Part shown: piece after piece, positions 35,101-45,515 of the stretch
Layout of the letters: each line of letters opens with the position of its first letter
How positions within the stretch are numbered: position 1 is the stretch's first letter
From: Pestalotiopsis fici W106-1
Lineage: Eukaryota; Ascomycota; Sordariomycetes; Amphisphaeriales; Sporocadaceae
Direction of reading: 5' to 3'
Length of the DNA: 64,000 nucleotides
Assembly (NCBI RefSeq): GCF_000516985.1
Contig: NW_006917093.1
Coordinates: forward strand, 3,968,001 to 4,032,000
Program-made: the position numbers and the translations under genes
Notes under the pieces: generated by a model
The model's input: only the letters and a program-made list of their open reading frames with translations
The model's database searches: none
Told to the model about the DNA's origin: nothing

Positions 35101-36429
35101 GTCTATACAGCACTACAGGGAAGGACTTGACGTTTCAAAACTGCCCGAGAACCTCCTCCAAGCGATTCACATTGCAAGGGGAAACAATATTCCCTACGTG
35201 TGGGTTGACCGACTCTGTATCCGTCAGGATGATCCGAAAGAGTTGTCGGAAGAGGTACCGCGTCTTGTGGAGTATTTCTCCAACTCCTCGATCACAGTAT
35301 ATGACGCAAAAGACTCCATTGTGAGTCCCATGTTGACCTTTCATTCAAAGCACCACAAACCAGCCACTCGAAACTGGCTTCGAGAACTCATTGTTGCAGA
35401 AGTTGGTTCGGAGGCCGCAGAGATTGAGACAGCAGCCCAACCCCTCGAGAATCACAAGCTTGACGAGATTTTACCTGGAATATCATCAACCGAGGAGCAT
35501 GTACCTGAAAAGTCAGTCACCACAGAATCAACCGAGAAGATCCCTCGTTCATCACCTGAACAAGAGGATACGGTTCCGAGAAGAGAAAGTCCTAGGAGCA
35601 GTGTGATGCCCAAGAACGATACCAATCACATTATCAAAGGCTGGGACCTGCTAGAAGACGGGAAGTCACATCTAATTGCGGGCTCTATGAACGAGGCAGT
35701 TGGCTCGTTGACACTATCACGAGACGCTTTTCGCATCAATGGTGCCCTCTCATACGATGAACTAGATGGCTATGCGAATGCATCGGCCTTGTTGAGCACC
35801 ACGTTCCGTCTACTCAAGCTGGATGCGGTCGCACTAGATTTAGTCCGGAACGCCACAAGTCTGTGCGGAGAGTTCGTAGACCTTCATACATTTAAGCATC
35901 ACGGGTAAGCCAGGCATTCTAGATTTCCTTCCATCCGCTACTCATCTGAAATTCGTCTAGGTATGGTCTTCTGCTTCTCAGTGAGGCTATGGCTCTCTAT
36001 TCCTCGGCCCAAGTAGAGCAGGCCCAGGAACGACTGAATGAAAGCCGAGCCATATTCGACTTCGTAGGCAATGAACCTACCGAATGGACAGCGTCAATCG
36101 ATGTCCAACTAGCCAGTTGTCACGCCGCATTAGGAGAATACCGAGAGGCACATGAGCTGCTTCAGTCATCCATGACATACTTCCAAGCGCAGCCGATGTC
36201 ACCGGCAATCGAAGGCCATTTAGCTAGAATTTTGTTTCGACAAAGTCAGCTATACGAGAAGGAAAACAACATCATCATGCACAGCGCTTTTACCGCCGCT
36301 GCGAGCTCGGCTTTCGCGAAACTCCGGCCGCTATTCCGAGAGAATTCTTCCCCGGCAAATGGGTTAAACACCCATAAAGAGCTCAGTGACACGGATTTTG
36401 ATGCTTTGGTAGAACCATGGTATAGATAG
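32144..36429 (+). CDS. NLR-type protein: degenerate SesB-like hydrolase, NB-ARC, internal HET domain, TPR-like repeats
   Basis: Six exons, 32144-32205, 32255-32457, 32559-32590, 32663-34791, 34849-35904 and 35961-36429, give 1316 residues; all introns are GT-AG and in frame. Residues 1-210 read as a SesB-type alpha/beta hydrolase (NFIVVPGIAGATLG, ARGWVYDNDIV, YILKKALFEAW, MMIGEP, VDVDSTAL, TEHDGC). The GHSLGG elbow is CHKLGC, so Ser is replaced by Lys91; a His remains at 204. Residues about 415-700 are NB-ARC: Walker A GPGGIGKT at 442-449, WMLILDN at 517-523, GLIIVTSR at 540, GVPLVL at 601. After one TPR-like pair comes a HET domain at about 843-995: TYVACSLLG, LPENLLQAI, YVWVDRLCIRQDD at 926-937, RNWLREL. 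TPR-like helices follow to the end. Likely a self/non-self or immunity switch; function is inferred. The 34792-34848 intron decides whether this is one gene or two. Confidence 0.8.
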
Positions 36430-37611
36430 TTACTTTGATGTCGCGAAATGCAGGAGAATTCTGACGCCCTGGCTTATTGTCCTATACTGTCAATCGCGTG
36501 TATAGGCCACAGTCGAAGTTTGTAGCGGCGTTTTTCTTGGCTCATACAGGCTCTTAGCACTGCGAATACTGTTTTGCTTCTCGGCTAACGGCAGGATGTA
36601 TTGATTTTCGGCTTCGCGGGTTGGTACGTCAGGGCCTTTCCCCGGGTCCTTCTCTAAACAAATGAATTCAAGAACGTAACCAGATGCTAGAGTAGTCGTC
36701 AGCCCGCCAGGATCGGACAATGCAAAAGAGGTAACGATCCATCAATTAATATACCGACAAAACAACAATACGAGAATTCTGTGTAAAAAAGGTTACACCA
36801 TGGCTGGTAGAGGGACCGCCTGTGTGGCCAATCAAGGGTGCAGCTTGTCAATTCCGCCTAATATCAAAGACCCGATCGCTACGATGCACAACCAGCCATT
36901 CTAGTTTCTTCCGACGCATTCTGCAATATTGTTCCATTTAGAAACTAACGATGTTTACTTATTCCCGGAATTCGTTCCGACAGGTGAATGCGTAGGCCGA
37001 GTCAATTTTTGCGAGCTTTCTTTGGGAGAGTTTCACGAAACACTGGACTAAGCATCGTGCTTAAAGTATAAATTATATTCAATATAATCCATTGAGCAAA
37101 GCAATTCAAGACATCATGGTAAATATCTCACATTATGAAATCCTTAAAATCTACAGGTATTCACAGATGACAGCAATCGATCGGCACGCAGACCTTGCCG
37201 TCTTTTTGAGTCCTTTCGTTCTCCGAACGTTTTCCATTCCCCTTTCTCGCCACGTGCGAGTCCATCAGCTGACAGGGGATAGGTCCCATGCGTAAGCCAA
37301 ATCTGGGGAGACAATATAATATGCAAAGCAGCCTCGTATGCATGTCTAAAGCCGGGGGGTTGTATCCGGCTATATCTTAGCTTGCCAATTCCGGTGACCC
37401 AGTGCCCCCCCTGGACCAGTTTTCTTTTCTGGAAACGTTGCAAGTGGAAAACGTCATGGTGTCTATCAGAAAGACTATATCAAGGGGTTCAGGGTCCCAA
37501 TGCCAAGACTTGGGTTTTCTTGTGTTTCAAACCACTATCCAAAAGCATTTGCTCCTTTCGTGCTTGTGAATCCTTATGGTACCGACACTGATATTATTCT
37601 AATTGATTATC
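36430..37611. other. Intergenic, no gene seen
   Basis: 1.2 kb between the NLR-type gene and the chitin deacetylase gene. Short overlapping frames only. Confidence 0.6.
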
Positions 37612-39652
37612 ATGCGTTGGATAACAACGGTTCTCCTGGTAGGCCTTGCCAGTCTATCGGCTGCCCATGATGAGGGCCCCGTTCCAAAGTTCGTCGGTGG
37701 GCGAAAACTTTTGTCGGGACTAAAGAGCAGAAGGGCATTGGAGAGGAAGGTGTCGGGAATTCGCATGCCTCACGTCTCTGAGGACCTGTCTGGGCCCACG
37801 ACTGAGGATGAGACTCCATCGATTGATGCTCGCGACAACACGAGCGGAAAATGTGGCCCGAATCGTGGAAGTTGTGCTGCCGGGTACTGTTGCTCTGTTG
37901 AAGGGTAAGAACTTCCCCCTGGGAAAACTTTAATACCCAATTGTCATGAAAGACCTGCTGAGAGGATTTGAGAAAAGATGGTGCGGCCTAGGCATTGACT
38001 ACTGCGAGGCCCCAGACTGCCAGCTCAGCTATGGTCCTGGTTGCGACGGCAACTCCAAGCCATCCGGAGTCGACACGTCGACTATAGCGCGCCCAAAGGT
38101 GGGAAATGTCGAATACGGCGGTGTCGGTATCTATGATTGCGTCAATGCCGGCGATATTGCCATGACTTTTGACGACGGCCCCTGGAACTACACCAGTGAC
38201 CTTTTGGATAAGCTCCAGGTACGTGTTTTCCATCTTGTGCGCATTGCAAAGGTGCTCATGCGATCATTTAGAAATACAATGCCAAAGCGACATTCTTCAT
38301 TGCCGGTAACAACATTGGCAAGGGCCATATTAACGATCCCAGTCTTCCCTGGCGGGCTGTCATTCAGGTAAGCTCAAAGATGTAAAAAACTTTCACACGT
38401 CCATGATGCTGAGAGAATCCAAAGCGAATGGCGGCAGAAGGCCATCAGGTTGCCAGCCACACTTGGTCACACCAGAACTTTAGTGACGTGACTGCAACTC
38501 AAGCTCGAAACCAGGTATTATGGAACGAAATTGCATTGAATGATATCTTGGGATATATACCAACGTATTTGAGGTCAGTCAGTCTTGCTTGAAATGGATA
38601 GGACAATCATCCCAAAGCCGTGACCCCTTGCTCATTCCAGCACTAGGCCGCCGTTTTCCATATGCGAGAGTGATTGCGAGGACCTCTTGGCAGAGCTCGG
38701 ATACCACATCATCTACTTTGACCTCGACACCGAGGGCTACCTCTACGACGACCCGGCCGACATTCAGATCTGCAAGGACATTTGGAATGAGGCCGTCGAT
38801 AACTCGGACGCCTGCGACGACAACTTTTTGCACATTGAGCACGACATCCACTGGCAGTCGGTCTACAACTTGACCGACTACTTTCTGGCCTCGCTGTTCG
38901 AGAACAACTATCGGGCCGTGACCGTGGGCGAGTGCCTGGGCGACCCCCCGGAGAACTGGTATCGCGCCGGCAGCTCCTCGGTGCCGGCGTATGACTTTCC
39001 TAGCCCGACGCCGACCAACCCTGCCCAGTGTGCAGAGTCATCAACCTCGAAGCGTGGCACCGGGACCGACCCATCCCCGACTGGCGGCCTGGTCGTGAGC
39101 GAGGAGGGAGACTGCGGCAACGGAGTCACCTGTTTGGGTTCCGAGTTTGGGAACTGCTGCTCACAATATGGCTTCTGCGGTAATACCACCGATTACTGTG
39201 GCAAAGGGTGCCAACCCGCTTTTGGCTCCGGTTGTCTAGGTGCCTCGTCTTCTGTTTCGACCACCACCTCTGCTACTGCTACTACTACAAGTCCCTCGAC
39301 GACGACCAGTACCGGGGTAAGTACATCACCTCCATCCACGACGGCTACGACAACGACTGTTTCCACTCCTGCTCCTGTCCCGCCCCCCTCCACGACCTCG
39401 TTGCCTGGCACCACCACCACCCGCCGTAGCACAAGCACCTCGTCGACCAGCAGCGCTGCCGCTCCCACCGGTACTAACGAGATTCTGGTCCCCAGTAAAG
39501 ATGGATCTTGCGGCAAAGGTACTGGATATACTTGTCTGGGCAGCGACTTTGGCCTTTGTTGCACCTCGGGTAATCGCTGTGCCTTGCTGTGTTTATTGAC
39601 GGGGTGTCAACCAGATTACGGAACGTGTGCTGTACTCATTGGACCCGAGTAA
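37612..39652 (+). CDS. Secreted chitin deacetylase (CE4) with CBM18 modules
   Basis: Five exons, 37612-37904, 37978-38218, 38272-38367, 38425-38573 and 38647-39652, giving 594 residues. A signal peptide (MRWITTVLLVGLASLSAA) is followed by a CBM18 chitin-binding module at about 81-122 (CGPNRGSCAAGYCCSVEGWC). The polysaccharide deacetylase domain has motif 1 TFDDG (161-165), motif 2 SHTWSH (221-226) and the RPPF block, the metal-binding and catalytic elements of CE4 enzymes. A second CBM18 (CGNGVTCLGSEFGNCCSQYG) follows. A Ser/Thr/Pro linker then leads to a third, irregular CBM18 in which the normal Cys spacing is disturbed (GNRCALLCLLTGC). It would convert chitin to chitosan in the cell wall or on released fragments. 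Confidence 0.88.
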
Positions 39653-40073
39653 CTTGCGGCGAGTATTGGGCGAAATGTGAACGAGGTGGGAGTGCGGGAT
39701 TGCATGAAAAGTTTGAAAATGAAAAAAGTTGACCTAAAATTCGACAATCTATCGATGGATATAATTTGAAAAAGTTTGAATCTATTTTGTTTGATCGATA
39801 CGAGCAAGGTATCAATAAATACTGACAATTGCAGTCCATTATTGACGTGCAAATGTTTCTTTCCCAGAGAATATCTGGAACTTCAGCAGGGTGTTGACTA
39901 AACTGAGTAGAGACGTGCCACAAGTATATGAGCCATGATTATTCCTAAAAGCTAGCCAAAACCAATTCTGGAGCACATATGATGAGATAAGAGATCTAGC
40001 ACGATTATAGTGAAGTCGCAACACTCTTCTATCTCGGGGTCTAGTACTGGCCACAAGTCTATGTCTATGTCTA
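39653..40073. other. Convergent 3' intergenic region
   Basis: AT-rich DNA between facing stop codons. No gene is seen. Confidence 0.6.
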
Positions 40074-41057
40074 TCATGTTTGCGAAAGCTCGAAACTTTT
40101 GCTCAAACCCGAGGCAAGCATGTAGATTGTACGCAATATGGGCACCTTGACGCCCTTTTCCCTTGCCAACTTGACCACATTGCCCACTATCGCCTCCACC
40201 TCGAGGCTTTTGGATGAGAAGGTGTCTGCCAACATTGAGGGCTGAACACCAGGCAGACTCCGCACCACGGCTCTCTTGATCTGAAAGTCCACCAGCTCCT
40301 CATTGATGCCGTGGTACCCGTACGCCTGCGCGACTGAAGCAACTTCCATCATGACGTCCTTGATAAAGGCCTCGGCGTCTTCATGCACGTCCAGAAACTG
40401 CCGGTCCCGCAGCCTGGCCAGCGCGCAAATGGGATTCCACGACGTGTTCACCAGCAGCTTGGACCACCGCTGCTCCTGAATGTCGTCGTGCAGCTCGGCC
40501 GTGGCGCCGGCCGCGCCCAAGAGGTCCACAAACGCCCTGGCCGCGTCCTTGGCCGGCGCCGGCGCCTCGGCCGGGTACGTCCCGACGTGCAACAGCTCCA
40601 CCTCCTTGTGCTCTACCACGCCGGGGCTGACCTGCGTCGCCGGGAGATAGACGACGGTGCTAATGATGGGGTTCTCGGGAAACATCCTGGCATAGTCCTC
40701 CTCGATACCAATGCCGTTTTGAATCAGCACGATCGAAGTGCCCCGACTCACCGCCGGGCTGATGAGCTCGGCCGTCGACGGGTTGGTCAAAAGGGCCTTT
40801 GTGCAGACGAGAATATAGTCAAAGGGCTCCTGCGGGCTCGACTGGACCGCGTCGGCGGCCGATTTGGCCACGGCCGGCTTCACCTTGATTCCATGTCCCC
40901 AGGAGGTTGAGTTAATGGTAAATCCGTCCTTCAAGACTGCCTCGTAGTTGGAACGACAGATTGCGGTGATGTTGGAGGCTGGAATGGCTCGAGACAAAAG
41001 ATAGGTGTAAACGGCGCCTATGCTGCCCGTCCCGAAGATTAATATTCGAGGTGCCAT
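40074..41057 (-). CDS. Ketopantoate reductase-like protein (ApbA/PanE family)
   Basis: A single exon of 327 residues from the first ATG (MAPRILIFGTGSIGAVY) to TGA. GTGSIG at residues 9-14 is the NADP-binding loop. DYILVCTKA gives the conserved Lys, and QRWSKLLVNTSWNPICAL is the C-terminal domain signature with the second conserved Lys and Asn. GVKVPILRTIYMLAS closes the fold. The family reduces 2-dehydropantoate to pantoate on the way to coenzyme A, but filamentous fungi carry many members, so a different 2-oxoacid substrate is possible. The frame stays open upstream without ATG to 41114; the ATG at 41057 begins right at the Rossmann fold and is preferred. Confidence 0.85.
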   Translation of the reverse strand: MAPRILIFGTGSIGAVYTYLLSRAIPASNITAICRSNYEAVLKDGFTINSTSWGHGIKVKPAVAKSAADAVQSSPQEPFDYILVCTKALLTNPSTAELISPAVSRGTSIVLIQNGIGIEEDYARMFPENPIISTVVYLPATQVSPGVVEHKEVELLHVGTYPAEAPAPAKDAARAFVDLLGAAGATAELHDDIQEQRWSKLLVNTSWNPICALARLRDRQFLDVHEDAEAFIKDVMMEVASVAQAYGYHGINEELVDFQIKRAVVRSLPGVQPSMLADTFSSKSLEVEAIVGNVVKLAREKGVKVPILRTIYMLASGLSKSFELSQT

Positions 41058-41583
41058 TGTGACTTTCCGATGTTCTTGTCTTTTCAGAGTCCAATAAAAA
41101 AATTTCGGATGCACTGTTATGCCTATTAACCATTATACAAGGCGACACAAATTGTAACCGTCCTATTGAGCGTCCTCTGGACTTTGAAGTATCGGATTAT
41201 AACCGAACTCGCACCCCCGCGCCCCACATTACCTGCACAGTCACACTCATTGAACTGATAGCGGGTAGAAACGGCCAGAGTGATATATTAGTCCTGAGAA
41301 TTGATTTCATGTGCAATATACCCGTAACTTGATCTCTTGGTCAAATCGCGTTAGAATTTTTACAACCAAACTTGCAAATAAAAAGAGCATCAAAGGCGAA
41401 ACGTTACGACACGATGGATAAAACGCCCCACCTTGACCTTGTATACTCCGAACGTCGTAAGGCAAATCAAAACTCAATGGCTCTCCAACTTGGAAAACAG
41501 TGCAATAAAAAGTAAGTAAATAGGCCAACTAATTAAATAAATATAAGCCAAAACAAAACGACTATCAAAAATCAACAAAATAT
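41058..41583. other. Intergenic, no gene seen
   Basis: This is the upstream flank of the reductase and the downstream flank of the tRNA-Val gene. T4 and T5 runs on the minus strand just past the tRNA 3' end suit RNA polymerase III termination. Confidence 0.6.
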
Positions 41584-41655
41584 GTTCACGCCCGGGCTCG
41601 AACCGGGGCCCTCTTGTGTGTGAGACAAGCGTGATAACCACTACACTACGCGAAC
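41584..41655 (-). tRNA. tRNA-Val (anticodon CAC)
   Basis: The minus strand folds as a full cloverleaf of 72 nt. The acceptor stem GTTCGCG/CGTGAAC has one G-T pair. The anticodon stem CTTGT/ACAAG carries loop CTCACAC, so the anticodon is CAC. The T-arm is CCCGG-TTCGAGC-CCGGG. There is no intron. Confidence 0.97.
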
Positions 41656-42813
41656 GACGAATGATGTTGATTTGTTGAAATAATTGTCTTTTATCTACGT
41701 ATATCAAGGTAGTAGACAAACTGTTAATAATCAAGCGGGTCGATAATGGGTCGGCCTACAGAGAGCCGTCGCCGAGCTCCGTAATTCGAGAAATACGCGA
41801 CGATACACAAAGTAAGAAGAAATACGGCTGCCTTCTTTGTACATATCAAAGGTCATCTCCCGTGGCGTACCGGCATATTCTTCGCATACCATAGAAATAT
41901 TTGCCTACCTCCGTATTTCGTAGGTACGTAGTTTGAGTGTCACGACCTTTACGACCGATTGGGCCCGATTGGCTCCGTGGTCGGAAATAGTCGCGTGAGT
42001 GCTATCTCCGAATCCCTACCATGTTCGAGGCCTCTGGGGCATTGTTCACTTGTCAGTGCCGTGGCGTGGACCCTCAAATGATAATGGAATCGAGTGGAAC
42101 TGACAATCAACTACTTGACATATCTGCATCTTAACGTTTGAGATATGCACTGCGCCTCTATCTAGCTGCGATAAGTTTTCATGGCCTTGAAAATTCGAAT
42201 TTTTCTAGACGTAGAATGGCCCAACGGAATGTAAACGTGCAAGCAAATTGTTCACAGATAACGCCACAGCCGAACGCTTCAGCCACAGTTAGCCCCGTAA
42301 TTAGTGCAGGAGGCCTGGGGTCTAGTCAGGTTGGCCAGCTTTTAGCTCCCGTCCAAGCTTTGGGATTTCGATGCTCGTAGCGGCAGTTTGACATCATCGG
42401 TGCTGTTGTCAGTGCGTTGGAGGCCCTGGGCTGGGAACTGGGACCTCAATTGTGGTGATCGTCCCAAAACCTGGAAATTTCACAGGCCTGGATTTGATGC
42501 GCTATAATTGCCGACAGGCTCTCGTCGTCATTCAGTCACAGGTCACTCTTTTCTGAGACATAAGAGAGCCACCCATTGCCAAGGACTCTAGATTTGTTCT
42601 CTGCAATTGCTCCTTCATTCCCATAGAGGTCAAGAGCGACCCGCCTGCCAGCATTCTCCTGAAACCAAGTGTATCAGTCGCTGCCATCCAATCAATCAAC
42701 CACCGTCGTGGTCAAACACAAACCAAAACCCAAAAACGTCGCGAGAAGACCGCTGCTGCTTCAACCCTTTCTTCTTTCACTTTCAAGAACAAACACAATC
42801 AACAGCATTCACG
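41656..42813. other. Intergenic, no gene seen
   Basis: 1.16 kb upstream of the DUF4112 gene. An 80-codon frame at 42138-42380 has no motif and is not called. Confidence 0.55.
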
Positions 42814-43759
42814 ATGGCCAGTTTCATCGCAAAGAAGATTAGCACCAAGATCCTCGGCGAGACAGTTGAGAACAAATGGGGTGTTAAGGTGAGTCTGCAT
42901 ACCTAGCTTCTCTGGCTGCGCTGCTGCATTGCGAAATACTAATGCATCCCTGATTGTAGGATCCCATGTTTGAACATGTCCCGGCGACGAGACTCGATGG
43001 CAAACCCAGCAAGAAGATGAAGAAGGTCAAGAGAGCCATTCCGCCGGGCATCTCTGAGCATGATGCACAGATTCTCAACAAGGTCAAGCGAAGGGCCTAC
43101 AAGCTGGATTTGAGCTTGTTCAGCATCGCGGGTGTACGCTTTGGCTGGAGCAGTGTCATCGGCATAGTTCCCTTGTAAGTGTCCACCATCTCAAGGCATG
43201 TTCCCCCGTATCCACACTCAGCTAACTGATTGGAAACAGTGCTGGAGATCTGGTTGACTTCTTCATGGCCGCCATGGTCATCAATACCTGCAAGAAAGTT
43301 GATGGCGGCCTACCATCAAGCCTCACTATGAAGATGTGGTTCTGGGCTCTGGTCGACTTGGTCGTCGGCTTCATTCCTTTCCTCGGCGATGTCTTTGATG
43401 CCGTTATCAAAGCCAATGCTCGCAACGCCATATACTTGGAAGAACACTTGCGCAAGAAGGGCCAGCAGAATCTACGTAAGAGTGGCCTGCCTGTCCCCGA
43501 AGTCGACCCCAGTGATCCGTACGTATTCGACCACCTGGACGATGAGCCGTCTGGACGACGAAACGGCCACCGTTCCCAGGAGTCCGGCGTCGCAGCAACC
43601 CCAGACCTGCCCACGCGACCCAATGACGCTCGAGTGCGCAATGATCGTCGATCTGGTGGAGGTTTCTTTGGCTTTGGGGGTAACAAGAGTCGCCGCAATG
43701 ATGAGGAAACGGGCATTGCCAACCACCCGCCAGCACAGAGCTCGACGCGCCGTGCGTAA
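42814..43759 (+). CDS. DUF4112 domain protein
   Basis: Three exons, 42814-42888, 42960-43174 and 43240-43759, 269 residues. The core has the DUF4112 pattern: LDLSLFSIAGVRFGWSSVIG then IVPFAGDLVDFFMAAMVI (the second intron splits PF), followed by KMWFWALVDLVVGFIPFLGDVFDAVIKANARNA. The repeated P-x-x-GD motif between hydrophobic helices is the family mark. The C-terminal 100 residues are charged and disordered, with a glycine-rich patch. It is probably a small membrane-associated protein; no biochemical role is known to me. Codon use looks like a well expressed gene. Confidence 0.85.
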
Positions 43760-44403
43760 AGAACTTGCCTCACTCGACAGGATCTTGAGACTTAATAACG
43801 CCCAATCCCGCGATTAAATGAATGGACTGGCTGGCCAGCTCGTGCAGTGTTTGACCACTTTCAACATGGTTGGCCCAACTCAGCTACGGTAACCCGAAAA
43901 GACTGCCCTGAATCGCGTCGAGAAATCCATAATGTGCTATGAAGAAAAAGAAAATGTTTGGTGTTTATGGTTACGATGGAGGGATACAGATTTGATACCA
44001 CGAAGAGCATAATGCTCCAATACTTTAATGCGAACATGGAGCTTAGACTATATTTTGGGGTTAATATTACTTTCTTGACTTGTTCAATGAACTTTCGCCC
44101 TGTTCAATTTCACAGTGATTAAAGGAGATACAAATGCATGTGGGAAATTTCAGCACAATCGTTGCGCTTACCGTATCGAGAGGCATGCACACACTGTATT
44201 ATGCATACTGCGATGTAGAGCCGCACACAGGTGCTAATGCATCCTGCATCTGCTTGTAGAGCATCATCGTTTATACTCTGTAGGAATTAAGCTTTCACAG
44301 TCTGGAAAAGGATGCGATACTTCCCACCAGTACGTCTACGTTACCTAAGATCAATGGCAACCGAGTTCTAGCCATCATTGTGACTCGTTCCATTAACTGC
44401 AAG

Positions 44404-44409
44404 ACGCGT
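44404..44409. promoter_or_regulatory. MCB element ACGCGT (distal)
   Basis: Perfect MluI cell-cycle box inside AGACGCGTCT, about 1.1 kb before the RNR start. Confidence 0.45.
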
Positions 44410-45210
44410 CTTCCATGACTTGAGGCGCGTCTTGGAGCCGCCTAGTTTCAGGCTATTTCCGATCAGATAACTGTGTTCTCCACAATACCATCATCATCAA
44501 TAAGCAATTCCGACAAGCTTCGTCAGTTTCCCAGCCGAGCACCAGTGACTTTTTGTGGCTCTTTTATCCGTAAGTCCGAAAACCGGGCAAACGTGCAAAC
44601 CTGGCTTGTGATGGAGAAGAATATGGGGAATTTGTTTATCTGATCCAATTCTGCCTGGATCGTCTTGTTGATGCGCGTTCAAAGGACGTTGTTGGTCAAT
44701 GGCAGGTATTAATTTGACCCCTGTTGGGCCTGTTGGACTCTTTTTTTACGTACCTGAACACACGCCAAGGAGACTCAGCCCACTGTCCCAGCATCCCAGG
44801 ACCGAGCGCGTTTACATGGTTAATTCTTACCCTTTGCCCCGCGCTGTGTATCTGGTAAAGTCGAGATGCTACAATTCTTTACAGGTGAAGATTTTATATA
44901 GTGCTTGAATTGCAGTGAGCTCCAACGCAGCAATGTAAGATACATAGTTATAGGAATCATTTAAAAATGTCTTGAGCTCCCTAGAGCTTGCTTGCTTGTT
45001 TGTTTGGAAGCTGCATATTGTAGCTGGTAGCCTCGCAGGAGTCTCCGGAGCTTGGGAAAAAAACAAGGTCATGCACCACTTTCAAGGTCCCAAAGCAGGC
45101 GATCCTACGACAGAAGCAGCCAAGCTCAGTGGAGAGGAACCATATTCATGAATGTCTCGGGCCCAGCTCATGATTGACATGCCCTCGGAACGGATCCAAT
45201 CCCCTGGACG

Positions 45211-45216
45211 ACGCGT
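45211..45216. promoter_or_regulatory. MCB element ACGCGT
   Basis: Perfect MCB 300 bp before the RNR start, with a second ACGCG core 10 bp downstream. Confidence 0.6.
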
Positions 45217-45426
45217 GAAATTCACACGCGAAATCGGTGGCTGGTGGGGTCAAATCGCTTTTTAGTCTGGCCCAGGAATTGACAGGGAGGCGCGTCTTTG
45301 TGATTTTCGCGCGTCGGGCCAAAGATACTTAAAAAGCGCCCCGTCGACACACTAGATGGGAAAGATTCATTCTTGTCCATATCAACTCAAAACCACCACG
45401 TCTTCTTCAACACACAATCAATATAG

Positions 45427-45432
45427 ACGCGT
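45427..45432. promoter_or_regulatory. MCB element ACGCGT (proximal)
   Basis: Centre of the palindrome GACGCGTC, about 85 bp before the start codon; it may lie in the 5' UTR. Confidence 0.6.
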
Positions 45433-45515
45433 CTTTCTCTCTTCAACAATCCTTTCAACTTAATACTACACTACCTTTCACAAATACAACAAACGCACAA
45501 AGCAGTTCAGACGCA

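Larger units (their letters stand above)
43760..45515. promoter_or_regulatory. Upstream region of the ribonucleotide reductase gene
   Basis: 1.75 kb, with no gene seen. The part from 44400 on holds several ACGCGT and GCGCGTC cores, plus a TTTTCGCGCG element at 45304-45313 that resembles E2F/SBF-type sites. Confidence 0.6.

Noticed and set aside
40383..40910. 175-codon frame on the plus strand
   Set aside because: It is antisense to the ketopantoate reductase-like gene, with no motif.
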